From assembly GCA_002722455.1 (NCBI GenBank), contig PBMB01000027.1, positions 1-40,765 on the forward strand: a stretch of 40,765 bases of DNA, in the 5' to 3' direction. Position numbers and translations under genes: made by a program. The notes beneath the pieces are model-generated. The model saw only the letters and a program-made list of their open reading frames with translations. It ran no database searches and was not told where the DNA came from. This DNA is from Chloroflexota bacterium. GTDB taxonomy: Bacteria > Chloroflexota > Dehalococcoidia > Lucifugimonadales > GCA-2722455. Shown piece after piece: positions 25,608 to 34,355 of the stretch (position 1 is the first letter of the stretch; the number at the start of each line of letters is the position of its first letter).

Positions 25608-25976
25608 ATGAAGAATAAGCATAATCTTAAACATGGTCGTATTGTTAGGCATATGCGTATAAGAAAAAAATTGAGTGGAGATGAAACACGCCCAAGGGTA
25701 AGTGTTTATCGTAGTAATCAACATATTTATGCTCAGGTTATAGATGATATAAATTCACGAACATTAGTTTCTGCAGCTAGTATTGAGCCACAAATTCGAA
25801 ATGAACACTCATCTAGTAATAAAAGTGTAATAGCTAAAGCTGTTGGAGAGTTATTGGCAAAGCGTTTACAGGAGAATGGGATAAAAAGACTCGTGTTTGA
25901 TCGAGGTGGATATAAATTTCATGGACGTATTAAAGCATTAGCTGATGGAGTTAAATCAATGGGAGTACAAATATAA
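25608..25976 (+). CDS. rplR: 50S ribosomal protein L18
   Basis: This 122-residue 5S rRNA-binding protein contains RMRIRKKLSGDETRPRVSVYRSNQHIYAQVIDD (about 17-47, with minor changes) and LVFDRGGYKFHGRIKALADGVK. The stop codon overlaps the start of rpsE by one base, indicating coupling. Confidence 0.96.
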   Translation: MKNKHNLKHGRIVRHMRIRKKLSGDETRPRVSVYRSNQHIYAQVIDDINSRTLVSAASIEPQIRNEHSSSNKSVIAKAVGELLAKRLQENGIKRLVFDRGGYKFHGRIKALADGVKSMGVQI

Positions 25977-26497
25977 TGGTAGTGACTAATAGAGAAGCAA
26001 TTAATAATGAAGAAGAAAAATCTCCAATAATTGAAAAAGTTGTTCGTATTTCTAGGATAAGTAAAGTTGTAAAAGGCGGAAGACATTTAAGATTTAATGC
26101 TGTAGTTGTAGTTGGAGATGGTGAGGGTAATGTGGGTATAGGTATGGGTAAAGCAGCTGCGGTTCCGGATGCTGTTAAGAAAGCTTCTTTTTCAGCACGT
26201 AAAGAAATAGGTCCTGTTATTTTAGACGATAGTACAATTCCGCATGAAATTATAGCAACTTTTGGTTCTTCAACCGTAATGTTAAAACCTGCTAAGATAG
26301 GTACTGGAATTATAGCTGGGGGTGCAGTTAGAGCAGTAGTAGAATTGGCTGGTATTCGTGATGTGGTTACTAAAGCAAGAGGGAGTACTAATCCTGTAAA
26401 TACAGTTAAAGCAACTTTACGCGCTTTGCAATCTTTAAGGAATGTTAATTTGACTTTAGAAGAAAGACGTTCTTTTAATAATAAAGATATAAAGTAG
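25976..26497 (+). CDS. rpsE: 30S ribosomal protein S5
   Basis: S5 of 173 residues has VVRISRISKVVKGGRHLRFNA, GNVGIGMGKAAAVPDAVKKA, and the C-terminal STNPVNTVKATLRALQSLRN. The ATG at 25976 overlaps the rplR stop. Its length is normal. Confidence 0.96.
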   Translation: MVVTNREAINNEEEKSPIIEKVVRISRISKVVKGGRHLRFNAVVVVGDGEGNVGIGMGKAAAVPDAVKKASFSARKEIGPVILDDSTIPHEIIATFGSSTVMLKPAKIGTGIIAGGAVRAVVELAGIRDVVTKARGSTNPVNTVKATLRALQSLRNVNLTLEERRSFNNKDIK

Positions 26498-26519
26498 ATA
26501 TTATTTATAAGGAATTTTT

Positions 26520-26711
26520 ATGGATATTATTAAAGTAGTATTAAAAAAAAGTTCTATTGGTTTTTCTCACAGACAGCGTGCTGTTTTGGAAAGTTTAGGC
26601 TTACACCGATTAAATCAGCAAATAGAGCATAAGGATACACCTTCTATCAGAGGTATGATTACGAAGGTAAGGCATTTAGTTGATATTGAGTATATTTCTA
26701 ATAAAGAATAA
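26520..26711 (+). CDS. rpmD: 50S ribosomal protein L30
   Basis: This 63-residue protein matches L30: KVVLKKSSIGFSHRQRAVLESLGLHRLNQQ (about 5-34) and the final MITKVRHLVDIEYI. The ATG at 26520 follows AAGGAA by a good distance. Confidence 0.94.
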   Translation: MDIIKVVLKKSSIGFSHRQRAVLESLGLHRLNQQIEHKDTPSIRGMITKVRHLVDIEYISNKE

Positions 26712-26754
26712 TCTTAAAGAATATGAGAAGATTTAAATAATTGGAGTTTGTTGT

Positions 26755-27201
26755 ATGAGGCATCATGAAATTACTTCTAATAGAGGGAGTAAAAAAACAG
26801 GGAAAAGAGTTGGTCGTGGTGATGCAAGTGGCCATGGTAGTTATGCAGGACGTGGCGTTAAAGGTCAAAAATCACGTAGTGGTGGAGGTGTGAAGGTTGG
26901 ATTTAGAGGAGGTCAACTGGCATTAATAAAATCTATGCCAAGATTGAGAGGTTTTAAGAATATATTTAAGAAAGAATTTGAAGTTGTTAATATTAGAGAT
27001 TTAAGCAATATAAATGAAAATACTGAAGTGACTCCTGCTTTTTTGAAAGAGAGAGGTCTTATTGATAGTTTAGATAAACCAGTAAAAATATTAGGAGAAG
27101 GTGACCTTACGCATGCACTAATAGTTAGTGCTCACAAGTTTTCTAAAACAGCTTATGACAAAATTAAGGCACAGGGTGGTACTGTAAAGGAGATTATTTA
27201 G
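26755..27201 (+). CDS. rplO: 50S ribosomal protein L15
   Basis: L15 of 148 residues has the glycine-rich N-terminal extension GSKKTGKRVGRGDASGHG and KGQKSRSGGGVKVGFRGGQ, then the MPRLRGFKN motif. The ATG at 26755 is preceded by GGAG about 10 bases upstream. The stop abuts the TTG of secY. Confidence 0.96.
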   Translation: MRHHEITSNRGSKKTGKRVGRGDASGHGSYAGRGVKGQKSRSGGGVKVGFRGGQLALIKSMPRLRGFKNIFKKEFEVVNIRDLSNINENTEVTPAFLKERGLIDSLDKPVKILGEGDLTHALIVSAHKFSKTAYDKIKAQGGTVKEII

Positions 27202-28593
27202 TTGGTTGGTTCTAGAGCATCAAATAGAACATCTTCTGAAGGAGATGTGAAGCGTCCACAACTAATTCAATCTATGTTGGATGCTTTACAAATTGCTGAT
27301 TTAAGAAATCGAATTTTTTTTACGATTGGATTATTAGTTGCCTTTCGATTTTTAACTCAAATTCCAGTTCCAGGTGTTGATGCACAAGTTTTAGCATCAG
27401 CTTTTGAAAATCAGGCATTATTAGGTGTATTGAATCTTTTTAGTGGTGGTGCTTTACAAAGTTTAAGTATTGCAGCATTAGGAGTTTATCCATATATAAC
27501 AGCATCTATCGTGATTATGGTTTTAACTCCTGTGTTACCTCAATTGAAAACTCTTTCACAAGAAGGTGAGAGTGGTAGACAAAGAATAAATCAATTCACT
27601 CATTGGTTAACTGTTCCTATCGCTATTTTTCAGGGATGGGGTATTATAGGTGGAATTTTGGGTTCAAATGTTATACCAGGAATCACTTTTGGTTTGAATT
27701 TAGAAACAATGGCAATTTTGGTTTCGATGGTTGCAGGGACTATGTTTTTAGTCTGGTTGGGAGAATTGATTACTGAGCGAGGTTTAGGAAATGGAATTTC
27801 GTTAATTATTTTTGCAGGGATTGTTGCTGAGTTACCAAGTAAAATAGGAGCAGGATTATTTGAAAGAGATGAATCTGCAGGTATCTTACTGCTATTATTT
27901 TTCTCAGTAGTCATAACATACATCATTGTTTTATTTACTGAGGCGCAGAGAAGAATTCCAGTTCAATATGGTCGTAGTGTTTTTCGAGGTGGTCAGATGC
28001 AGAGAGAAGCTGGCTCTAGCTTTTTACCTCTTAGGGTTAATTCAGCAGGAATGATTCCATTAATTTTCGCATCTTCAATAATTTTATTACCTGTAACGAT
28101 TGCAGGCTATTTCCAAAATCCTATGAGCGATAGTTTTTTTGTTGGTATTGCTGATTTCGTTGTTAATGCAATGGATATAAGTCGTTATCCTCATATTGGC
28201 CCTATACCGATTCCTATGTATTGGATTGTGTTATTTATTTTTGTAGTGATATTTACTTTTTTCTATACAATGATAGTTTTTCAACAACAGAACTTAGCTG
28301 ATAATATTCAAAAGAATGGAGGCTTTGTTCCTGGTATTCGACCTGGAAGACCAACTCAAGATTATTTGAATCGTGTTATTATTCGAATTACTTGGGGAGG
28401 AGCTTTTTTCTTGGGATTTGTAGCTATTTCTCCGTTTTTATTATCACAGATGACTACTTTTAGTATTCAGCAAGTTGGTGCGATGACAATTGGTAGCTTT
28501 GGCTTATTAATTATGGTTGGTGTAGCATTGGATACTATGCGTCAACTAGAAGCACAACTAATGATGCGGAATTATGAAGGTTTCTTAAAGTAG
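27202..28593 (+). CDS. secY: Preprotein translocase subunit SecY
   Basis: The 463-residue channel protein of the Sec translocon has about ten membrane helices. TQIPVPGVD near residue 53, the plug region LFSGGALQSLSIAALGVYPYI (split), ITERGLGNGISLIIF, and the cytosolic loop RRIPVQYGR are diagnostic. The TTG at 27202 directly follows the rplO stop, and an N-terminal hydrophilic stretch of about 25 residues precedes the usual start of similarity; a GTG a few codons downstream is also possible. Confidence 0.96.
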   Translation: MVGSRASNRTSSEGDVKRPQLIQSMLDALQIADLRNRIFFTIGLLVAFRFLTQIPVPGVDAQVLASAFENQALLGVLNLFSGGALQSLSIAALGVYPYITASIVIMVLTPVLPQLKTLSQEGESGRQRINQFTHWLTVPIAIFQGWGIIGGILGSNVIPGITFGLNLETMAILVSMVAGTMFLVWLGELITERGLGNGISLIIFAGIVAELPSKIGAGLFERDESAGILLLLFFSVVITYIIVLFTEAQRRIPVQYGRSVFRGGQMQREAGSSFLPLRVNSAGMIPLIFASSIILLPVTIAGYFQNPMSDSFFVGIADFVVNAMDISRYPHIGPIPIPMYWIVLFIFVVIFTFFYTMIVFQQQNLADNIQKNGGFVPGIRPGRPTQDYLNRVIIRITWGGAFFLGFVAISPFLLSQMTTFSIQQVGAMTIGSFGLLIMVGVALDTMRQLEAQLMMRNYEGFLK

Positions 28594-28646
28594 ACATTGG
28601 GCATTACAGTATAGATTGTACTTATATTTACATTGAGGTTATTTAA

Positions 28647-29327
28647 TTGAATTTAGTTATGTTAGGTCTACCAGGTGCAGGTAAAGGCACGCAGGCACGT
28701 TTAATTGCTCAAAAACTTGAAATCCCAACAGTTTCTTCAGGTGATTTATTTAGAGAGCATGATAAGAAGAATACTGAATTAGGGATATTAGCTCGAGATT
28801 ATATGTTGCAGGGTGCATATGTTCCTGACGATGTCACAATAAGAATGATTAGTGAATGGGTTAGTTCTCAAGATGGTTCTAAAGGTTTTATATTAGATGG
28901 TTTCCCTCGTACTATTAATCAAGCGGAAGCACTCGATGAAATGTTATCTAATTATGGTGGTTTAGATATGGCAATTTATATTGATATATCTGTTACTGAG
29001 GCTACTAATAGAATTTCAACCCGTGTTTTATGTTCGGTATGTCAGTCTCCTTTTAGTTTATTGGATGGCGTGAAAGAAGGTGATCCTTGTAATAGTGGGG
29101 ATGGAGGAGTGATATATCAAAGACCTGACGATAAACCTGTTGCAGTTGAAGAAAGAATTAAAGTATATTCAAGGGAAACTCAGGAAGTGGTTCAGTATTA
29201 TCGAACAAGAGATAATTTAAAAACAGTTTTGGGTTCTATTTCAATTGATGAAGTTAAGCACGAGATTATTAATGCAATTAAAAGCTTAGAGAATAAGAAA
29301 TATGGTATTAATCGGGGGTCTATGTGA
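28647..29327 (+). CDS. adk: Adenylate kinase, zinc-type lid
   Basis: Adk converts AMP plus ATP to two ADP. The P-loop GLPGAGKGTQ lies at 7-16 and the AMP-binding DGFPRTINQA at 84-93. The lid has C129-x2-C132, C148 and probably D152, so it should bind zinc, and YQRPDD follows. At 226 residues it is a long-form enzyme. The start is TTG at 28647 with GAGG at 28634. It overlaps map by 4 bp. Confidence 0.95.
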   Translation: MNLVMLGLPGAGKGTQARLIAQKLEIPTVSSGDLFREHDKKNTELGILARDYMLQGAYVPDDVTIRMISEWVSSQDGSKGFILDGFPRTINQAEALDEMLSNYGGLDMAIYIDISVTEATNRISTRVLCSVCQSPFSLLDGVKEGDPCNSGDGGVIYQRPDDKPVAVEERIKVYSRETQEVVQYYRTRDNLKTVLGSISIDEVKHEIINAIKSLENKKYGINRGSM

Positions 29328-30106
29328 CAAATTCTGTAGGTTCTTCATTGGGTATAACTATTAAATCTGAGCGTGAAGTCAATTTAATGCGACAATCAGG
29401 AGTTGTAACTAATAATGTAAAAAAATTGCTTCGTGAAAAAATTAAGACTGGCATGACTACTTCTGATATTGATACTATTGCAGAAAATCAAATTAGATCT
29501 GAAGGTGCTATACCTGCATTTAAAGGGCTGTATGGATTTCCTGCAACAGTATGTGCTTCTATTAATGAAGAAATTGTTCATGGAATACCAGGTAATCGAG
29601 TTTTATCAGATGGAGACATTCTTAGTATTGATGTGGGTGCTATTGTTGAAGGATATTATTCTGATAGTGCATTTACTATTGGGATTGGTTCTGTCAAACA
29701 AAAATCTGCAGATTTAATAAAGGCTACATATGATTCTTTAAAAGTAGGCATTAAGAAAGTTAAACCTGGAGCTAGAATAGGAGATATTTCTTCTACAATC
29801 CAACAATTTGCTGAAAATTCAGGATATAGTGTAGTACGTGAATATGTAGGACATGGTATAGGTCGAGAATTGCATGAAGATCCACAAATTCCTAATTATG
29901 GATCTGCTGGAGAAGGACCTCTTTTACATGCAGGTATGACTATTGCTATTGAACCAATGTTAAATATTGGTGGTTGGAAAACAATGCAAAAAGAAGATGG
30001 TTGGACTGTAGTTACTTCTGATGGAAGTTTATCAGCTCATTTTGAAGATACGATTTTAGTTACTGATTGTGGTTTTGAAGTTCTTACTAATGATGAAATT
30101 AATTAA
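29324..30106 (+). CDS. map: Methionine aminopeptidase, type I
   Basis: This 260-residue metalloenzyme removes N-terminal methionine. Metal ligands appear in SIDVGAIVEGYYSDSAFT (two aspartates), YVGHGIGRELHEDP (histidine), IAIEPML (glutamate) and HFEDTILVT (glutamate). The GTG at 29324 overlaps the adk stop. There is no N-terminal zinc-finger extension. Confidence 0.95.
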   Translation: MTNSVGSSLGITIKSEREVNLMRQSGVVTNNVKKLLREKIKTGMTTSDIDTIAENQIRSEGAIPAFKGLYGFPATVCASINEEIVHGIPGNRVLSDGDILSIDVGAIVEGYYSDSAFTIGIGSVKQKSADLIKATYDSLKVGIKKVKPGARIGDISSTIQQFAENSGYSVVREYVGHGIGRELHEDPQIPNYGSAGEGPLLHAGMTIAIEPMLNIGGWKTMQKEDGWTVVTSDGSLSAHFEDTILVTDCGFEVLTNDEIN

Positions 30107-30129
30107 ATTGTTAATGGAGTAGATTTTTT

Positions 30130-30348
30130 ATGGCCAAAAAGGAAAGTATAGAAGTTGAAGGCAAGGTGATAGAATCTCTGCGCGATGCAACATTTAAAGT
30201 AGAGTTAGCTAATGGACATATTGTATTAGCGCATTTATCAGGTAAGGTGAGGATGAATTATATACGTATTTTGCCAGGAGATAGGGTTTTAATAGACTTA
30301 TCTCCTTATGATCTTAGTCGTGGAAGAATAACATATCGATTTAGATAG
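30130..30348 (+). CDS. infA: Translation initiation factor IF-1
   Basis: The 72-residue S1/OB-fold protein has [19 protein letters not shown], then [25 protein letters not shown] (about 29-53), and ends RGRITYRFR, all typical. The ATG at 30130 is preceded by GGAG. The protein blocks the A site during initiation. Confidence 0.97.
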   Translation: MAKKESIEVEGKVIESLRDATFKVELANGHIVLAHLSGKVRMNYIRILPGDRVLIDLSPYDLSRGRITYRFR

Positions 30349-30383
30349 GTTATAATAGATATAATATATTTTTAGGAGATATT

Positions 30384-30497
30384 GTGAAAGTTTCAGCATC
30401 CGTCAAAAAAAGGTGTCCGAAGTGTCAGGTAATTAAACGTAAAGGTCGGGTAATGGTTATATGTGAAAACCCACGTGATAAGCAACGACAAGGATAA
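30384..30497 (+). CDS. rpmJ: 50S ribosomal protein L36
   Basis: This small gene encodes 37 residues, starting [18 protein letters not shown] and ending [10 protein letters not shown]. The GTG at 30384 follows TAGGAGAT. L36 normally binds zinc through three cysteines and one histidine; here Cys11, Cys14 and Cys27 are kept but position 32 is Asp rather than His. It lies between infA and rpsM, its usual place. Confidence 0.96.
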   Translation: MKVSASVKKRCPKCQVIKRKGRVMVICENPRDKQRQG

Positions 30498-30525
30498 TTT
30501 ATAATAGAGAATTTTAGGAGGAAGT

Positions 30526-30906
30526 ATGGCTTTAGTAGCAGGTGTTAATATCCCTGATAATAAAAGAATAGCTACATCGTTACAGCAAATTTTTGGTATA
30601 GGTCCAGTACAAGCGAATGATGTTGTAGTGAAAGCAAATATTGATGGTAATCCTAGAGTTAAAGATATGACAGATGAAGAGCTAGATCGTATTCGTACAA
30701 TTGTAGAAAAGGAAAAGGTTGTTGAAGGTGATTTACGCAGAGAAATTAATTTAAATATTCGTAGATTAATAGATACGGGCACTTTTGCAGGTCAAAGACA
30801 TCGTAGGAATTTGCCAGTTAGAGGGCAAAGAACACGTACTAATGCTAGAGCTAAGAGAGGAAGAAAAGCTACGGTTGCAGGAAGAAGACATACTGTAACT
30901 AAATAA
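30526..30906 (+). CDS. rpsM: 30S ribosomal protein S13
   Basis: S13 of 126 residues has the N-terminal ALVAGVNIPDNKRIATSL and the 3' basic end HRRNLPVRGQRTRTNARAKRG, split here at about residues 86-106. It contacts S19 and the P-site tRNA. The ATG at 30526 follows AGGAGG. Confidence 0.97.
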   Translation: MALVAGVNIPDNKRIATSLQQIFGIGPVQANDVVVKANIDGNPRVKDMTDEELDRIRTIVEKEKVVEGDLRREINLNIRRLIDTGTFAGQRHRRNLPVRGQRTRTNARAKRGRKATVAGRRHTVTK

Positions 30907-30940
30907 TGTAAATAGGATTTAGAAAAGGAAGGAAATGAAG

Positions 30941-31315
30941 ATGGCACGAGCATCTCGGAATCGTGGTTCGGTTACAATCGGCAGAGCGTATATTCAATCA
31001 ACATTTAATAATACACTTATAACACTTACGGATACTACTGGTAATGTTATTGCTGCAAGTAGTGCTGGAGTTGTTGGTTTTAAAGGAGCACGAAAATCAA
31101 CAGCATTTGCTGCTCAACGTGCTGTTGAAGATGCAGTGACAAAAGGTCGAGATAGTGGGTTAAGACAAGTGTCAGTTTTTGTACAAGGGCCTGGAGCTGG
31201 TAGAGAGGCTGCAATTCGTACATTACAGTCAGCAGGTCTTCAAGTTAGTAGTATTAGAGATGTTACTCCCACACCACATAATGGATGTCGACCTCGAAAG
31301 AAGAGAAGAGTATAA
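30941..31315 (+). CDS. rpsK: 30S ribosomal protein S11
   Basis: This 124-residue platform protein has [43 protein letters not shown] in two parts, and the end [18 protein letters not shown]. The ATG at 30941 is preferred because the strong site AAGGAAGG is 8 bases upstream; the ATG at 30935 would lie only 2 bases from it. Confidence 0.96.
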   Translation: MARASRNRGSVTIGRAYIQSTFNNTLITLTDTTGNVIAASSAGVVGFKGARKSTAFAAQRAVEDAVTKGRDSGLRQVSVFVQGPGAGREAAIRTLQSAGLQVSSIRDVTPTPHNGCRPRKKRRV

Positions 31316-31346
31316 CTACCTCTAAAATTATAGGGATTATTTCTTA

Positions 31347-32159
31347 ATGGTTTTTCTATCTTTTGTTTCCCGAAATATTGAAATATTAAGTAATAGTTTT
31401 AGAATTTATTTTACTAATTTTAGTAGGATAGTAATATTTTCAGCTATTCTAAATATTGTGTTTTTTATAATCAGAGAATTACTTGCTTATATAATTTCGC
31501 CTGATACAGTAATTTCAAATATTATAGTTTTATGGCTAACTATATTTAATTTTGTGCTTGCTTATGGTGTAATTGCTACATCCACTGCTCTAGTTATGGA
31601 TAATAGGAAAATTGATATTTTATTTTGTTTCCAAAGAGTGTGGTATCGTATACTAACTTTTGTTCTAATTTCTGCCATATATACAGGATTAGCGGTGATA
31701 TTATTTGGAATATTGCAGCTAGCGAATAATTCAATGATATTAATTTTTGCAGGATTCGCTTATATGGTAGCTTTAATTTTTATTATGAATTATTTAGTAT
31801 CTGTTGTTGAGGTAAATATTTTAGAACAGTATAGAGGAATAAATGTATTTAAACGTGCAATTTCTTTAGTAAAAGATAGCTGGTTTGAAGCTTTTGGATT
31901 TAACTTTTTACGAATTCTTGCCTGGTTTGGTTTTTCTTTTGCTATCACTTTAATAATCATATTATTGACAACTCAAATTTTCCCATTAATCAATCTTAGT
32001 GCAAGAGCAATAGATAGTAATATTCAAATTGAGTTAAAACTGGTACAATTAGTAGTGACGATATTAACTCAACCATTATTTTATATTGCTGGTGTTGTTT
32101 GGTATTACCAAACAAGACTTACTAGAGAAAACGTTGATATTAGAACAATTTTGACTTAA
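31347..32159 (+). CDS. Six-helix membrane protein of unknown function inside the alpha operon
   Basis: This 270-residue protein has about six hydrophobic segments (near 25-48, 55-82, 100-126, 130-155, 185-210 and 232-255) and no recognised catalytic motif. The arrangement, with amphipathic stretches such as VFKRAISLVKDSWFEAFGF between helices, resembles YciC-like or glycerophosphodiesterase membrane-domain proteins, but I cannot assign it. It lies between rpsK and rpsD, 31 bp and 77 bp away, on the same strand, and would be co-transcribed with them. Its base composition is as AT-rich as its neighbours. The ATG at 31347 has only a weak ribosome site (GGGATTA), which could keep expression below that of the ribosomal genes. 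Confidence 0.75.
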   Translation: MVFLSFVSRNIEILSNSFRIYFTNFSRIVIFSAILNIVFFIIRELLAYIISPDTVISNIIVLWLTIFNFVLAYGVIATSTALVMDNRKIDILFCFQRVWYRILTFVLISAIYTGLAVILFGILQLANNSMILIFAGFAYMVALIFIMNYLVSVVEVNILEQYRGINVFKRAISLVKDSWFEAFGFNFLRILAWFGFSFAITLIIILLTTQIFPLINLSARAIDSNIQIELKLVQLVVTILTQPLFYIAGVVWYYQTRLTRENVDIRTILT

Positions 32160-32236
32160 TCATTGGATATTAATGTTGAGTTGTATGTCATTTTAAAAAT
32201 ATAGAAAGTATGTTAAAGGAATTCGGAGAATCATAG

Positions 32237-32866
32237 ATGGGTAGGTATACTGGACCAGTTTGTCGAAAATGTCGTAGGGTTGGAGAAAAGTTATTTCTCA
32301 AAGGTGATCGTTGTTATACATCTCGTTGTGCAGTTGATAGACGAAATAGTTCACCAGGTATGCAAACGCAAAAGAGAAGGCGTATTTCTGATTGGGGTGT
32401 TCATTTAAGAGAAAAGCAAAAAGCACGGTGGACATATGGTGTATTCGAACAACAGTTTAGTAATTATTTTGATTTAGCAAAATTAGATAAAGGTCCTTCT
32501 GGTGATGTATTGCTTCAAATACTTGAAAAAAGGCTGGATAATGTGGTTTTTAGATTGGCATTTGTTGATTCTAGGGCTCAAGCAAGACAGCTAGTGAATC
32601 ATGGTTATTTCACTGTGAATGGTAAAAAAGTAGATATTCCATCTTATTTAGTAAAACCTAATGATGTAATTGCTTGGGTCAAAAAAGATAAAGGGACTCC
32701 TGAATTTGTAGCCAATCTTACGGAAGGTTTACCTAAAAGACCTGTTCCTGAGTGGTTAAGCCTTGATGTAGAAAATTTAGAAGGTAAAGTATTATCTGAT
32801 CCCATTATTTCAGCAGAAGAGATGGGGATTGAAACTCGATTAATTGTAGAATTTTATTCAAAATAA
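32237..32866 (+). CDS. rpsD: 30S ribosomal protein S4 (zinc-binding form)
   Basis: S4 of 209 residues begins MGRYTGPVCRKCRRVGEKLFLKGDRC and keeps the cysteines C9, C12, C26 and C31 of the zinc-binding form. The S4 RNA-binding domain is at about 98-160 (RLDNVVFRLAFVDSRAQARQ). The ATG at 32237 follows CGGAGA. It separates the membrane protein from rpoA. Confidence 0.97.
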   Translation: MGRYTGPVCRKCRRVGEKLFLKGDRCYTSRCAVDRRNSSPGMQTQKRRRISDWGVHLREKQKARWTYGVFEQQFSNYFDLAKLDKGPSGDVLLQILEKRLDNVVFRLAFVDSRAQARQLVNHGYFTVNGKKVDIPSYLVKPNDVIAWVKKDKGTPEFVANLTEGLPKRPVPEWLSLDVENLEGKVLSDPIISAEEMGIETRLIVEFYSK

Positions 32867-32904
32867 CAAACAAATATATTTTAAATTAGGAGTTTTTATA
32901 CATA

Positions 32905-33948
32905 ATGTTAGAGTACACAGATGTTGATTTATCAAATTCTGGAAGTGACGATTTAAAAGAAACAGTACCATCGCCTGACGTTACTATACTAGAGACAGAT
33001 TCTCCTGAACATGGAAGATTTATATTATCTCCTGTACCTAGGGGGTATGGAGTTACTATAGGCAATTCTATGCGAAGAATTTTATTTAGTTCTTTACCCG
33101 GAACGGCTATTATTTCTGTAAAGATTAATGGAGCTTTGCATGAATATACTACTATACCTCATGTTAAAGAAGAGGTGTCAGAGATTTTGCTGAATTTAAA
33201 GTTAGTTCGAATTAAGTCTTCAGTTGAGAGGCCAGGTAAATTACGATTAGAGTGTCAAGGTCGTAGAACAGTAACTGCTGCAGATATTATGCCAAATCCT
33301 GATTTTGAAATAATGAATCCGGATTTATATATAGCAACTCTTGATTCTGATGATGCTGATTTATCACTCGAATTGAATGTAGGACATGGGGTAGGTTATC
33401 AAAAAGATAATCAAATTGATGGAGCTTCTTTAGGAGTTTTGCCAGTGGATTCAGTTTTTAGTCCTGTACTTAAGACGAATTATAATGTTGAAACTGTACG
33501 TATTGGAGATCAAACAGATTTAGAAAGTGTAACGATTGATTTGTGGACTAATTTGACAATGGAGCCTTTAGAGGCTGTTAGACAAGCTGGAGATATTTTA
33601 GTGCAGCATTTCTTCCTCTTTGCAAATGCCAATAAACTTACAGGGCATGAACAAGAAGGATTAATTACTACAACAGATAGCGTTAGTGCAGAGCATTATA
33701 ATATGACTGTCGAAGAACTTAATCTTTCTGCAAGAACATTAAATTGTTTAAAGAGGACAGGCTTAGATAAAGTAGGAGATGTATTACAATATCCTGAAGA
33801 TCAATTATTAAAAATACGTAATTTTGGAAAGAAATCTTTGGATGAATTACATGATAAATTTCATTCTTTAGGTATAACAAAAAATGAAGATGTAGATGAT
33901 GATGAGAATGCAATTGTTGAAGATAAGGAGGATATTAGTGAGGCATAA
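32905..33948 (+). CDS. rpoA: DNA-directed RNA polymerase subunit alpha
   Basis: The 347-residue subunit has the assembly domain with PVPRGYGVTIGNSMRRILFSSLPGTA (about 43-68), HVKEEVSEILLNLK, and a complete C-terminal domain (LNLSARTLNCLKRTGLDKVGD and IRNFGKKSLDELHDKF). The N terminus carries about 20 extra acidic/serine-rich residues, and there is a short acidic tail. The ATG at 32905 follows TAGGAG. It overlaps rplQ by 11 bp. Confidence 0.97.
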   Translation: MLEYTDVDLSNSGSDDLKETVPSPDVTILETDSPEHGRFILSPVPRGYGVTIGNSMRRILFSSLPGTAIISVKINGALHEYTTIPHVKEEVSEILLNLKLVRIKSSVERPGKLRLECQGRRTVTAADIMPNPDFEIMNPDLYIATLDSDDADLSLELNVGHGVGYQKDNQIDGASLGVLPVDSVFSPVLKTNYNVETVRIGDQTDLESVTIDLWTNLTMEPLEAVRQAGDILVQHFFLFANANKLTGHEQEGLITTTDSVSAEHYNMTVEELNLSARTLNCLKRTGLDKVGDVLQYPEDQLLKIRNFGKKSLDELHDKFHSLGITKNEDVDDDENAIVEDKEDISEA

Positions 33949-34288
33949 AGTAGCTGGGCGTAAATTGTCTCGTAATACTTCACATAGAATGTTAATGCTC
34001 AAAGGGCAAGTTAGTGAGTTATTGGACCATGGTCGTATTAAAACAACAGTTGCTAAAGCAAAAGAAGTCAGATCTCTTACTGAAAAAGTTATTACTTTAG
34101 GTAAAAAGGGTGGATTAACTGATCGTAGAGCAGCTATGGCGTTTTTGACTAACAAGAGTGTAGTTAACAAGGTTTTCGGAGAAATATCAGAGCAATATCG
34201 CACTAGAGAAGGTGGATATACACGTGTAATGAAGGTTGGAAGTCGTATTGGAGATTCTGCTGAAATGGCTATTATAGAATTAGTTTAA
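33938..34288 (+). CDS. rplQ: 50S ribosomal protein L17
   Basis: The 116-residue protein starts MRHKVAGRKLSRNTSHRMLML and has LLDHGRIKTTVAKAKEVRSLTEKVITL in about residues 22-48. The GTG at 33938 is chosen because AAGGAGG (33925-33931) precedes it at ideal spacing inside the rpoA end; an ATG 42 bases upstream would add an unrelated tail. Confidence 0.95.
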   Translation: MRHKVAGRKLSRNTSHRMLMLKGQVSELLDHGRIKTTVAKAKEVRSLTEKVITLGKKGGLTDRRAAMAFLTNKSVVNKVFGEISEQYRTREGGYTRVMKVGSRIGDSAEMAIIELV

Positions 34289-34355
34289 TTCTTGATTTCC
34301 AAATTTTTGATATTTGAATTGAATTCAAATGTATTGTTTTAGATAAGTTTTGTAT

